DNA of 35,017 bases from Arsenophonus sp052174535 (lineage in GTDB: Bacteria; Pseudomonadota; Gammaproteobacteria; Enterobacterales; Enterobacteriaceae), in NCBI GenBank assembly GCA_052174535.1, contig JBQMRQ010000004.1:1-35017 (forward strand). The letters run 5' to 3'. Under the pieces are notes generated by a model. That model saw only the letters and a list, made by a program, of their open reading frames with translations. It did not search any database and was not told the DNA's origin. Within the stretch, counting starts at the first letter, position 1. The number at the start of each line of letters is the position of its first letter. Of the stretch, positions 11,496 to 21,631 are shown in pieces. Made by a program: the position numbers and the translations under genes.

Positions 11496-12555
11496 AGCCA
11501 TTCAAGGATTTACCAAATTCTTTTAATAAAGTTTTTTGTTTTTCATTTAATTTAACTGGCGTTTTCACCAGAATACGACACATTAAATCTCCATTTATAC
11601 CACCACGAATAGATTTAACACCTTTCCCTTTCATACGGAAAATTTTTCCGGTTTGTGTCTCTGCTGGAATTTTGAGACTTACTCGACCATCAAATGTTCC
11701 TACTTCAATTTCACCACCCAAAGCTGCAATCACAAAATTAATTGGCACTTCACAATATAAATTATTGCCATCGCGCTTAAAAATATCATGTCTTGCTACA
11801 TTAACCTGAACATATAGATCGCCAGCTTGAGCACCATTTTCTCCGGCCTCACCTTCACCATTTAATCGGATACGATCACCGGTATTAACTCCTGGTGGAA
11901 TTTTTACTGATAAAGTTTTATATTTCTCTACTCGGCCATGATTATGACATTTAATACAAGGTTCTTTAATAACTTTACCTTGTCCATGGCAAGTTGGACA
12001 AGTTTGTTGAACTGCAAAAAACCCTTGCCGTATATGAATCTGACCTGAACCATGACAAGTTGAGCAAGTTTCTGGTTTCGTGCCTGGTTTAGCGCCACTT
12101 CCGTTGCAAATATCACATTTCTCTAAAGTAGGGATACGGATTTCTTTGCTAATACCATAAACTGCTTCTTCTAATGTTAATGTAATTTCGTACTGAAGAT
12201 CTACCCCACGAGCCGATCGCTGACGCCTACCGCCACCACCAAAGATATCACCAAATACATCACCAAAAATATCACTAAAATCAGCGCCAGAACTAAAACT
12301 GCTGCTAAATCCACCACCTATGCCACCTTGTTCAAAAGCTGCATGTCCATATTGATCATAAGCAACGCGTTTTTGCGCATCAGTTAAAATTTCATAAGCT
12401 TCTTTGATTTCTTTAAATTTACTTTCTGCTTCCTTATCACCTTGATTACGATCTGGATGACACTTCATTGCCAGACGTTTATACGCTTTTTTAATCTCTT
12501 TTTCGTCAGCGGTTTTAGTTATACCTAAAACTTGATAATAATCTCTTTTTGCCAT
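11485..12555 (-). CDS. dnaJ: Co-chaperone DnaJ (Hsp40), C-terminally shortened
   Basis: DnaJ binds unfolded proteins and stimulates the ATPase of DnaK in the cytoplasm. Domains run in order: a J domain with the essential HPD at residues 33-35, a Gly/Phe-rich linker (about 77-110), a zinc region with four CxxC pairs (Cys147/150, 164/167, 186/189, 200/203), then two beta-sandwich substrate domains. The fourth zinc repeat reads CIKCHNHG, where enterics have CHGHG. The protein has 356 residues against 376 in E. coli. It ends FGKSLNGWLN, so the dimerisation tail is missing through a frameshift (remnant at 11421-11495). The J, zinc and substrate domains look intact, so it is probably active, perhaps with weaker dimerisation. 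It follows dnaK by 118 bp and shares its heat-shock transcript. The ribosome binding site is weak (GAG). Confidence 0.96.
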   Translation of the reverse strand: MAKRDYYQVLGITKTADEKEIKKAYKRLAMKCHPDRNQGDKEAESKFKEIKEAYEILTDAQKRVAYDQYGHAAFEQGGIGGGFSSSFSSGADFSDIFGDVFGDIFGGGGRRQRSARGVDLQYEITLTLEEAVYGISKEIRIPTLEKCDICNGSGAKPGTKPETCSTCHGSGQIHIRQGFFAVQQTCPTCHGQGKVIKEPCIKCHNHGRVEKYKTLSVKIPPGVNTGDRIRLNGEGEAGENGAQAGDLYVQVNVARHDIFKRDGNNLYCEVPINFVIAALGGEIEVGTFDGRVSLKIPAETQTGKIFRMKGKGVKSIRGGINGDLMCRILVKTPVKLNEKQKTLLKEFGKSLNGWLN

Positions 12556-12581
12556 GTTTATTTTACTCTTAACACACGTAA

Positions 12582-12610
12582 ACGGGCGTAGAGTTGCCCC
12601 AAACGCCCGT
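12582..12610 (-). promoter_or_regulatory. Hairpin in the dnaK-dnaJ intercistronic gap
   Basis: An 8-bp GC-rich perfect stem (ACGGGCGT / ACGCCCGT) with a 13-nt loop stands out in an AT-rich setting. It lies between the dnaK stop and the dnaJ start and no U-run follows it. Enteric bacteria such as E. coli carry a similar CGGGCG...CGCCCG hairpin in this gap. It may therefore be a conserved element that tunes the dnaJ:dnaK ratio through partial termination or mRNA stability. Confidence 0.6.
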
Positions 12611-12673
12611 ATTCAATTTTCAGTAACAGAGAAAATAATCTTTAATACTATTACTGTGCCAGCTAAGGGCCCA

Positions 12674-14599
12674 CTATTTTTTATCTTTATCCTTGTCGTT
12701 GACTTCTTCAAATTCAGCATCAACAACATTATCATCTTGTTTAGACTTGGCACTTGCACCAGCATTAGTTGCTCCTGCTTGAGCCTGCTGTTGCGCTAAC
12801 TTGAGTAGTTTGGCAGAAGCTTGAACTAAATCTTGGATTTTCTTTTCAATAATGCCTTTATCTTCACCTTTTACCGCTATTTCCAATTCAGAAATAACTT
12901 TCTCTATCTTAGATTTATCATCAGCAGGTAATTTATCAGCCGCTTCTTTAATTTGTTTACGTGTACCATGAACTAATTGATCAGCCTGATTACGTACCTG
13001 AACTAATCCTTCAAACTTACGATCTGCTTCCGCATTTGCTTCTGCATCATTTAACATTCTTTGAATTTCATTTTCTTTTAGACCAGAAGATGCCTTAATG
13101 GTAATCTTTTGTTCGTGGCCAGTATTATTATCTTTAGCTGATACATGCAAGATACCATCAGCATCAATATCAAATGTAACTTCAATTTGTGGTATACCAC
13201 GCGGCGCTGCTTGAATACCATCCAAATTAAACTGTCCTAATGATTTATTATCAATTGAACGCTTACGTTCACCTTGTAACACATGAATGGTTACTGCCGA
13301 CTGATTATCTTCTGCCGTTGAAAATATCTGACTATGTTTAGTCGGAATAGTGGTATTCTTAGCAATTAAAGTTGTCATTACACCACCCATAGTTTCAATA
13401 CCTAAAGATAGTGGAGTTACATCAAGTAACAAGACATCTTTTACGTCACCGGCTAATACGCCACCTTGCACTGCCGCACCCATAGCAACTGCTTCATCAG
13501 GATTAACGTCTTTACGAGGTTCTTTACCGAAAAAATCAGCAACCGCTTTTTGCACCATTGGCATGCGCGGCTGGCCACCAACCAAAATGACATCATTTAT
13601 ATCATTAACATTTAAGCCAGCGTCCTGCAACGCAACTTTTAGTGGCTCCATTGAACGTTTAACTAAATCTTCAACAAGTGATTCAAGTTTTGCTCGAGTC
13701 ACTTTAATATTCATATGCTTAGGACCACTTGCATCTGCGGTAATATAAGGTAGATTGACATCAGTCTGCTGAGCAGAAGAAAGCTCAATTTTAGCTTTTT
13801 CTGCAGCTTCTTTTAAGCGTTGCATTGCTAGTGGATCATTGCGTAGATCAAAACCTTGGTCTTTCTTAAATTCATCGACTAAATAATTAATTAGACGATT
13901 ATCAAAGTCTTCACCACCTAAGTGAGTGTCACCATTAGTTGCCAGTACTTCATAGGTTTTCTCACCATCAACTTCATCAATTTCAATAATTGAAATATCA
14001 AAAGTACCACCACCTAAGTCATATACTGCAATGGTACGGTTACCCACTTCACGATCTAAACCATAAGCAAGCGCTGCCGCTGTTGGTTCATTAATAATAC
14101 GTTTTACATCTAACCCAGCAATGCGGCCTGCATCTTTAGTTGCTTGACGCTGAGTATCATTAAAATAAGCTGGTACAGTAATAACAGCTTCAGTAACTGG
14201 TTCAGACAGATAATCTTCCGCCGTTTTTTTCATTTTTTTTAGTACCTCAGCAGAAACCTGAGGAGGAGCCATTTTTTGCCCCTTAACATCCAACCAAGCA
14301 TCACCATTATCTGCGGAAATAACTTTATAAGGCATAATAGAAATATCACGTTGAACTTCTTCATCTTCAAAGCGACGTCCAATCAGACGCTTAATGGCAA
14401 AAAAAGTATTTTGTGGATTTGTCACTGCCTGGCGTTTTGCTGGCTGACCAACAAGAATTTCACCATCTTGGGTATATGCAACAATAGAAGGTGTGGTACG
14501 ATCACCTTCACTATTTTCCAATACCCGGGCATTTGTACCATCCATTATAGCTATACAAGAGTTAGTTGTACCCAGGTCAATCCCAATAATTTTACCCAT
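12674..14599 (-). CDS. dnaK: Molecular chaperone DnaK (Hsp70)
   Basis: DnaK is the ATP-driven cytoplasmic chaperone that works with DnaJ and GrpE. The 641-residue protein is complete. It has the N-terminal MGKIIGIDLGTTNSC phosphate loop, AYFNDTQRQATKDAGRIAGL (about 146-165), the second phosphate loop DLGGGTFDIS (about 194-203), the linker VLLLDVTPLSLG, the peptide-binding domain and the helical lid. It ends in the acidic C-terminus (DAEFEEVNDKDKDKK), a known DnaK trait. The start is set by GGAGGC at 14607-14612, 7 nt upstream of ATG. A sigma-32 promoter precedes it. It keeps noticeably more G+C than the flanking DNA, as expected for a highly expressed and selected gene. Symbionts often express it very strongly to buffer destabilised proteins. 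Confidence 0.99.
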   Translation of the reverse strand: MGKIIGIDLGTTNSCIAIMDGTNARVLENSEGDRTTPSIVAYTQDGEILVGQPAKRQAVTNPQNTFFAIKRLIGRRFEDEEVQRDISIMPYKVISADNGDAWLDVKGQKMAPPQVSAEVLKKMKKTAEDYLSEPVTEAVITVPAYFNDTQRQATKDAGRIAGLDVKRIINEPTAAALAYGLDREVGNRTIAVYDLGGGTFDISIIEIDEVDGEKTYEVLATNGDTHLGGEDFDNRLINYLVDEFKKDQGFDLRNDPLAMQRLKEAAEKAKIELSSAQQTDVNLPYITADASGPKHMNIKVTRAKLESLVEDLVKRSMEPLKVALQDAGLNVNDINDVILVGGQPRMPMVQKAVADFFGKEPRKDVNPDEAVAMGAAVQGGVLAGDVKDVLLLDVTPLSLGIETMGGVMTTLIAKNTTIPTKHSQIFSTAEDNQSAVTIHVLQGERKRSIDNKSLGQFNLDGIQAAPRGIPQIEVTFDIDADGILHVSAKDNNTGHEQKITIKASSGLKENEIQRMLNDAEANAEADRKFEGLVQVRNQADQLVHGTRKQIKEAADKLPADDKSKIEKVISELEIAVKGEDKGIIEKKIQDLVQASAKLLKLAQQQAQAGATNAGASAKSKQDDNVVDAEFEEVNDKDKDKK

Positions 14600-14606
14600 C
14601 TAAACA

Positions 14607-14612
14607 GCCTCC
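14607..14612 (-). promoter_or_regulatory. Strong ribosome binding site of dnaK
   Basis: GGAGGC on the minus strand, 7 nt before the ATG, is the best Shine-Dalgarno match in the window at ideal spacing. It fixes the dnaK start. Confidence 0.85.
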
Positions 14613-14646
14613 AAAACGAATTCTTAACCAATCTAGTTACTAACCT

Positions 14647-14676
14647 ATATGAGGATCAATGATTTTTTTTCAAGGG
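14647..14676 (-). promoter_or_regulatory. Sigma-32 heat-shock promoter of dnaK-dnaJ
   Basis: On the minus strand, CCCTTGAAA (14676-14668) is followed after 13 nt by CCTCATAT (14654-14647). The sigma-32 consensus is CTTGAAA-(13-14)-CCCCATnT, so it is a near-perfect match with ideal spacing. It lies 48-77 bp upstream of the dnaK start. The end of IS256-d is only 53 bp beyond the -35 box, so the insertion spared the promoter. A small stem (tcaagg...ccttga, 14670-14689) overlaps the -35 region. Confidence 0.88.
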
Positions 14677-14728
14677 ATTTTTTCCTTGACCTTAAAAAAA
14701 TCTACCTAACGAGACAGATTATAACGAG

Positions 14729-16142
14729 GAGTTATGCTTATTTATATTGTATGCAGTTTAGGAGATTGTAGCGTATCCTACTAATTGATTTCATAAATTA
14801 TTTCAACATCAGAGAGATGATATGCTATGAAAATTTACTCTTACAGGTTATCCACGAAACTAGATATACTATTATCCATTGTATGAACTCATCCGTAATA
14901 GTTAGTAGAGCATCTAATAGGCACCGCTGTTGAAACGGAGATTAAAGATATACTGCAATATAACAAGCTGAACGCTGCTTTTTCGATTGGTGTTATTGCT
15001 GTCTATCTGTAACGGTTATTTCTTGCAGCAAACTTAATATAGACGGGTATTGACGATGTTGAGATTTAAAGTAACTAAGGTTATGGATCGCAGCGAAAAC
15101 AGAATATTCTTCAACAGCTCACTATTTGCCTTATCTGAAGCGTGCAAAATATAGAAGAATTGCCATCATAGTTTTGTACCTGCTAAAGAAGGCGGCATTA
15201 ATTCAACGACAATTTTTACGAATCTCTGTGAGTGCTTTTCGATAAAAAAGTGCATATCTTCTCTAATAGCACCATCAACAGATTAAAATAACAATAGATT
15301 AAATAGTATAGGGAGGAATAGCGGTTAGGTGATTTAAACGATATATATTATCTTCATTTTAGGGCGATGTCATAACCGTCCTGTTAGACAAGTGATCACT
15401 TTTATCTGCTGATAATTATTGGAATCAATGTGCATGGATGTAAAGAGTTGATTATAGCTGGAGATGGTTATTAAAAATCAGAACAGAACTGAACTGAACT
15501 TCTAGATGACTGCGAACACCTGATTTAACTGTATCACCATCCTTACTACGGAAGACTCTGCCATTAATTTTTGCAATGCAATGACAAAGATTATACCTTC
15601 TAGCATGCAGCATAAATGCTATTTAGTGATACATAAAACATCTAATGTGCTGGGTTTACTCTAAAAAGGCATACAACTGAAAGTTTGATGGTAAGATTCT
15701 GGATGTCTGGTTAACAGAGAGCCCTGATGCCGCTAATAGAAACTTTAATGCTTTATTGATAAAGTTTTTAGAAAATACTATCTTCAATAATGAAAAAGCT
15801 GCAGAAAGATTAAAAGAAGAGCTTAAAGAGCTTATTGCTATTCTATTACTTCCTATCAACGGACTGGGTATCAATTAAGAATAAGGAATCCAATTGAATT
15901 AGTTTTTTGTAAAAGTTGAGACTATTAGGATGACATACGAAGCACTGTATTTTGAAAAAATAAGCATTTTAATGATATCTCAGCTGGTACATCTCCTAAT
16001 AATAGCTGAAACCCGAAACTTAAGAGTATTAAGTCCTCCAAACCCTAGACTTATAAACAACATCTAATTTAAAAATGGAAATAGAATTTATGAAACATCA
16101 GAGCCAGAACCTATCGCCATACAGCAGATTTACTAATAGCTT
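14729..16142 (+). mobile_element. IS256-family element d, full length but inactive
   Basis: The left repeat gagttatgcttatttatattg begins at 14729 and the right repeat gcagatttactaatagctt ends at about 16142, giving 1.41 kb. The interior aligns with copies c and g, including the gagatgatatgctatgaaa block and the decayed RNGYL and FYDFP regions. It has multiple stops. It separates the dnaK promoter from whatever lay upstream. Confidence 0.9.
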
Positions 16143-16393
16143 AAAGCTCTTCATTCTATTTTCTTTTACTATTATCGTTTTCTATACTTTTCATACTTTT
16201 GTACTTTTTTAATTTTTAAAAATAAGTAGAAGTATACGCCAATAATAAAAAATTATATATAAATCTCAAAAAAGAATTCTCAATTATCTTATAATGATAA
16301 ATATCATCTTACATCCTAATTAAGGCACCCACATTAAAGTAATTTCAATATAAAAAACATTAACCAATCTCAATAGTCGGATTTAATATTATT
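16143..16393. other. Very AT-rich spacer
   Basis: 250 bp with no gene. It includes the short repeated phrase 'tacttttcatacttttgtac' and may carry the promoter of the dead gene that follows. Confidence 0.3.
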
Positions 16394-17170
16394 AAGGAGT
16401 AAAAATGAAAATTGATCTTTTTAGAGAAACTAACTTTAGGTTTATCTTATCAATTAAAACTATATAAGGCAAAAGTAGGTAATGAAATTGTTGGCAAAAA
16501 ACTCTACGATTAATCTTTTAACAGAACGCGTCTGTCATTTATATTTAGTAAGGAATCTGATATTTTATTTCATCTGGCGCTATGTTAATTATGTAGCCTA
16601 CCATATATTTCTGTAACCAGGCCTGTGATCAGATTCTCTTTGATCAGTATGCTCATGTAGCTAATTAAGTATCAGGATTGCTAATGGAATTAATAAGTGA
16701 TAATGATAGGTATCAAATGTACTAAAGGTATTTTTAGTGTACAACAATTAGAATTAGATGTTAGCAAATAAAGAGTATTAAATTTTTATAGATCATATAG
16801 TTTTTATTGAAGAAGGCACTAATTTAGAGATTAGTGTGCTATTTGGGCTGTATCAAAAGTTATGTATTATTCACCAGATTATTCAAATTCATTGAATGGC
16901 AGTTCATATGGATGATTCATGATTATTTAATGCAGTTATCTTTTCAATGATCTCTATCAAAGAGTTATATCGTTACACAGATTTCGTTTAGGTAGATTTT
17001 TTAAAAGGAATCAATGCTTCAATAGGAAGAGGAGAGTTTCCGTATTGTATGGAAGTGAAGACTTTATTGATAAGGCTTGGGATACAAAGTTTCAATAGGG
17101 AGGAGGACAATGTATATCAGGTCGGTATTTAATTGTCGAATACCTTTATGGGTTAAATAACAATAATAGA
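16394..17170 (+). pseudogene. Decayed gene of unknown function with an intact ribosome binding site
   Basis: A good AAGGAG (16394-16399) lies 5 nt before ATG at 16405. The frame reads MKIDLFRETN and then shifts. The adjoining frame gives LGLSYQLKLYKAKVGNEIVG and KKLYD. Further open pieces on the same strand read DHIVFIEEGTNLEISVLFGL (about 16793-16900) and GQCISGRYLIVEYLYGLNNN (about 17107-17165). Together they suggest a gene of about 250 codons killed by several indels and stops. I do not recognise it. Its readable state suggests later inactivation than the IS-rich neighbours. Confidence 0.35.
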
Positions 17171-17399
17171 GCATTTAACTGATAATCTCTAAAATACTAA
17201 ATTTTAGCGATGCGTCATTAGCTTGATCTTCACATATTAAGATCAATTCTGAAATATAGAAACTAACATTATTATTTTAATTAAATGGCACTTTATGATG
17301 TACTCCGGTATCAGCTAATAATTTAAATAAAAAGAAATTTCTTTATTCTCATTAAATGCTAAGAATTATAGCGATTGTTCATCAACATAAATCAGAATG

Positions 17400-17861
17400 A
17401 TATTTACACGGTCATTTCTATTATCCAACATTTCTTAGAAAAGGTTGGATATTCACTGTCCTGTATAGCAGTTTTTTAAAAAAATAAACATCTTTTATAG
17501 AAAATTCTTGTATAAGATTTTGCATATTTTTAAATACTTTTTCAGCTGCACATTATTAAGTGGAATATCTATACCATCCAGACCATCCAGTGGCCCATTT
17601 TAATTATTTTTATTGAAAAACTTAAAAACGTCATTGTATTTATGCCTAATCTTACTCACTAAGTATTAAAAGGATAACTCGCAGGAAATATAGAAATGTA
17701 TTCCTGAGTTATTGTGACCTAACACAGACTTATAATGCATGTTGTTCAGTACAATAAACCCATATTCGATGGATTTCTGTAAATCTAAATTATTTTCTGT
17801 AATACTTAAACCTGATAAATCTAATAGATTCGCTAAATATTTTGCATGCAAGAGGGCTGTT
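17400..17861 (-). pseudogene. Possible decayed gene of unknown function
   Basis: A 61-codon open frame on the minus strand (17851-17666) reads LLDLSGLSITENNLDLQKSI and then VLNNMHYKSVLGHNNSGIHF. Readable text continues past its stop (DGLDGIDIPLNNVQLKKYLK near 17600-17540). This looks like one decayed gene facing the remnant at 16394-17170. No start signal or family is recognised. It could be chance, given the AT-rich context. Confidence 0.25.
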
Positions 17862-18020
17862 TAAGGATAGTTTTTCATACAATTTTATCACTTCTAAAAT
17901 AATCATTAATACTAATACCTATGGGTTCCCCTCCCCAGCCTGAAGTTAAAATATAAACAAAGAAATTAGGCGTGCTTTATATTTGTTTTAATATTTTCAT
18001 TTTATGAGATAGGAAATTTA

Positions 18021-18292
18021 GAGTTATGCTCATTTATGGTGTATAGGGTTTCTGGAATGGTATCGCATATCTTACTGATTAATTTCATGGATGATTTTAA
18101 CAATAGAGAGATGATATCTCATAAAAAAGTCTAGCCTACAGGTATCCGCAAAATTAGATATTATCTCAATTTCATTACATAAACTTATCCGTAATAGTGG
18201 TAGGTAGCTGATAGGCACCGATATTAAGGTTGAGCTCGAATCCATGCTGCGATAACTTGCTTAACACTACCTTATCGATGGTGTTCATAAAT
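18021..18292 (+). mobile_element. IS256-family remnant e, 5' end
   Basis: It begins with the best-preserved left repeat in the window (gagttatgctcatttatggt, then gtatagggtttc). It continues through the gagagatgatatctcat block and a decayed N-terminal transposase region (VAINML-like), and stops near 18292. There it meets a second IS256 fragment in the opposite orientation. Confidence 0.88.
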
Positions 18293-18296
18293 GTTA

Positions 18297-18500
18297 AAAT
18301 TATTAGAAAATCTGGTGTATGGCGATTAAGCTACGTTCCATTCCGATGCTTTGTTAATCTGTTATCAATCCCTTAAATTGGACGTTGTTTAGCACTAAGG
18401 GTGAGAAGATTAAAACTAGTTAGTTGCTTTTAGTTTTTTTAAACAGCCTGAAATAAATTAAACACTATTAAAAGATTATTATTCATGGTTAAGAAATTGA
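18297..18500 (-). mobile_element. IS256-family remnant e', inverted 3' end
   Basis: The reverse complement matches IS256 3' ends: it starts with the terminal repeat (ttattagaaaatctggtgta) and includes the block complementary to aacaaagcatcggaatggaac. It directly abuts the truncated 5' fragment e, forming an inverted junction. The match fades beyond about 18500. Confidence 0.8.
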
Positions 18501-19099
18501 ATCTCTTTTTAAGAGAGACCAAAAGCCATCCCTTATTGCTAAAATCAGATAAAATTGGTTTACTGATTTTAGTATAAGTTAAAATTTTATTGGAGTGTAT
18601 ATTATTTAACTTAATGCACTAATTTTAGAAATGTTAACTCTAGGGTTTTTGCTTAATAACTCCTGTTTTTATTTTATGGATTCTTTCTAAGAAGAATTCC
18701 GGTATCTACCACTTGCTAGTCAAATTGGTATCAATAAAAAAGTACCCTGTCTCACCAGCTACACAGAATATATTTCTACGGAGATCTGTGTGTAGAATTC
18801 TTTCATTAGAACGGCAAATACTAAATTTCCACTTTTTATAAATCATCTCCAGATCCTATTATACCTTTTATAATAGTGCCCTCGTTAAAGATTCGATAAA
18901 AAATCATAGTAACCCACCATTTTAAAATCCCTAGCCGAAATATACTTAATATAGTGCCTGATTATCTCTTCCTGTGCAGAGTTTTACTTTTGATACTACT
19001 TAATCCGATGATAATAGTAATTATGCAGAATCTTCTGCTCAGTAATGCTGCAGTTTTTGCTTGGGTAGCGCGTGGGGGTTAAGATAACACTGAAGTATC
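18501..19099. other. Non-coding DNA, nothing identified
   Basis: No open frame of note. A few short inverted repeats (for example attataccttttataat near 18861) and a locally less AT-rich patch near 19030-19080 were seen, with no recognisable gene. Confidence 0.3.
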
Positions 19100-19830
19100 T
19101 ACACTATGCTACTTCCCTTTCATATTTTTAGCGAAGTATAAGTAATAATCCTTACTTATGTCTTTAGCTAACGCTATCACTGCTTCCTGATCTGTGGATG
19201 TCCCAAAGACTAAGAAGAATATTGAGATTTGCTGGTTATAGGTGTAATACAAAAGCTGAATACAACGTCTGATCAGATTTTTTGCCCTTTCTTTTTTAAG
19301 AATAACTTATGCCATACAGCTTTAATATCCAGACCACACGGAGTGATGAAGTTAACGTAACACACTATGTATAAACAGCACAGTTACGTTACTTTAAGCA
19401 TATTCATGATATAAGTACTGTTTTATAGTCTTCGATATGTTAATTTTTAGGAATTTATCTAAATAAGCTTGAAAAGAAATCTCATAGAAAACATAAATCG
19501 ATAATCAGGAAAATAAAACGCGAGTTCACGTATTATCTTTATAATTATCCGAAGTGATTTATGATTTCCCTCTAAAAATAAAACATGACAGGCCAATTGA
19601 ATTTTTTTAATACACAAGAAGGGGTATCCCTTTCAGCTCTAGTTAAGATTATCTGAAGTTTCGAGCAACTCCTATAAGCCGAACTGATGATACCTGGATT
19701 TCAAATTGAAAGGAAATCACTAAAATATACTTGTCAATAAATTCATCACTATAGGTAACTAAAGATAACCTCTATTTCTTTCATCCTCTAAACAAACACA
19801 AAGATAACTTGGCCGTAAAATTGATCTAAC
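19100..19830 (-). repeat. Unclassified dispersed repeat, copy 1 (halves E and D)
   Basis: Two blocks recur elsewhere. The part from 19100-19390 (E) matches 32655-33060 in the same orientation. The part from 19390-19830 (D) matches 23790-24345 in the same orientation and 33330-33740 inverted. Shared words include 'tttttagcgaagt', 'taagtactgttttata' and 'attcatcat'. On the minus strand one stretch reads ALAKDISKDYYLYFAKNMKG, suggesting old coding DNA. Length and dispersion fit an IS or a small plasmid- or phage-derived unit, but no transposase motif is evident. Confidence 0.55.
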
Positions 19831-20174
19831 TCAATGTTTTGTTTCGCGCTGCTACTCTATGCTATCCTACAGTAAGCATGCAAAACAGAGTATTAAATTT
19901 ATATCTTCTGTGACTTGCATATTTATAGTCAACAACTCAATCAACATCTGCATTTTCATATCTCCGGTCAACCCCGTGCCTGTCTGGATATTAAAAATGC
20001 TATGCTATATTACGTGAGGTGTTTTTCAAAAAAATCGGTTGAAGAAATCTGGTAAGGCGATATCATCTGTCTTCTGTGTAATAACTATAACCTGATAAAT
20101 CCTAGTGTCTTTCTGGTTTTAGGTATATCTGCTCCAGAAAGAAATGGTAGCGTTACCTGAAGTCACAAGTACGG

Positions 20175-20408
20175 ATGCTACTAAAGAAAGTGAGCTTCGC
20201 TAATAAAGATAAAATGGATGCCGGTGCCATAACGTTAAATACCTCTAGTACTACCTTAAATACCCTAAACATTCATGTTAGAACTCTGGTATCCCCAGAT
20301 GCAGAAGTGTTGTACATCATTGGTATAAAACCGCTAGACTTAAACAATACTAACAGTAACCTTGATACAAGAAGAAACAATCGGCGCTATATTAACTATA
20401 TTCGCTAA
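20175..20408 (+). pseudogene. Short open frame, unrecognised, probably a remnant
   Basis: Seventy-seven codons with a polar, Thr/Asn-rich sequence (AGAITLNTSSTTLNTLNIHV). No ribosome binding site is seen before the ATG. The upstream DNA reads partly in the same style. It could be the tail of a decayed surface or phage-type gene. I cannot assign it. Confidence 0.2.
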
Positions 20409-21631
20409 GTATTTTAATATAGTGCGTTATTTATAGTTTCTTATTAAATCGTAAACGAGGCAGCTTATTACAGAATCTGTATAAGATGTTGAAGGACAAG
20501 GGTTCAAAAACCTGATTTTTAGTTCTGATTAAATATACTACACACAAATTCATATAAATATATTCTGTGTGGCTACAGTACACTTTTCATCAATGATCAG
20601 CTTAGTAAGCAAACAAAATAGAATTGTTATCAAAAAGAATACATAAAATAAAAATAAGAGTTATTAAGCTAACCCTAGATTTAATATCATTAAAATTAAT
20701 GAATTAGATTAAAAAATACACACACGATAAAATTATAACTTACAATAGGACCCAGTAACTATTCCTATTCCTTTTAGGAATAAGGATGGCCTTCGAACTT
20801 CTCTTAAGGGGCGATTTAATTTCTTAATCATTAAGCAAATATAAAAATAACTGAGCATAAAATACTCCTTAGTAAACTTTCTTTTCATAAAATATGGAAG
20901 AAAAAATCAAACCGCTACCAGTACAAGTTAAAGAGTTTCTTTGTAACAACCGAATAAAAGTACCTCAGCAGCGATAACATAATTTCTTATCATATATAAC
21001 ATCTTCGTTCACATGAAAATATCCAGTAGTAATAGATAAGATTTAACTGTAATCTCTAAAATATCTGTCACTACATCATTGGTATAAACCCTCATGGAGG
21101 ATATGAGATTTTTGTAAAATCACGTGATTGAGATCTCATCCTATAATTCCTATTTTAATAGGAATGCACGTTTACGTAGTGTTAAATTTTGTAAAATTTG
21201 CTAAATTTAGCAAAAATAGCGTATCTTTTGGTATTATAAAGATGTTAGTAAAATAAATACACGCTTTAACATATGTTTTAATGAAGGACAGTCTTGAGAG
21301 CAACTCAAAGGAATAATTAGATGCGCTGCCACTAAATTCTTACACTAGATGTGGTAGTCAGGCAAGATTAAGAAACCGGCTTTCTTAGATAATATCTACC
21401 TTACGGTGTTCGGAACCCCCCCCTTGAGCCATCATTGACTTACAAGCATACTAATCTTTTTATGATATAAAAAAACGCAAATACCTTCTTTCCTTGCCAA
21501 AGAAAATACCGGGTTTTCATCCTCAATAATTCATTGAGGATTAACACTTCTATTATAGTGACAACTTAATAGAAAAGCGGCAAGTATATCTTAATATGGA
21601 GTCAGTATATTTTGAAAATTATGCTAAGAAT
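20409..21631. other. Non-coding region with several perfect small palindromes
   Basis: About 1.2 kb without a gene. A 27-codon frame (20894-20977, MEEKIKPLPVQVKEFL...) may be a fragment of something. Perfect inverted repeats occur at 20766-20782, 21146-21165, 21197-21214 and 21519-21541. An eight-C run lies at 21416-21423. The 21519-21541 stem (ATCCTCAAT ... ATTGAGGAT) lies 90 bp beyond the glycosylase stop and might mark its 3' end, but no T-run follows. Confidence 0.4.

Noticed and set aside
11928..12116. 62-codon minus-strand frame within dnaJ
   Set aside because: An alternative frame of the zinc-finger region of dnaJ; the true frame carries the CxxC motifs.
13350..13748. 132-codon open frame on the plus strand
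   Set aside because: It is entirely antisense to the conserved dnaK gene; the open frame follows from dnaK codon use.
14276..14662. 128-codon open frame on the plus strand across the dnaK start
   Set aside because: It is antisense to dnaK and its promoter, has no ribosome binding site and no recognisable protein.
15656..15874. 72-codon minus-strand frame
   Set aside because: It lies antisense within the dead IS256-d and has no counterpart in sister copies.
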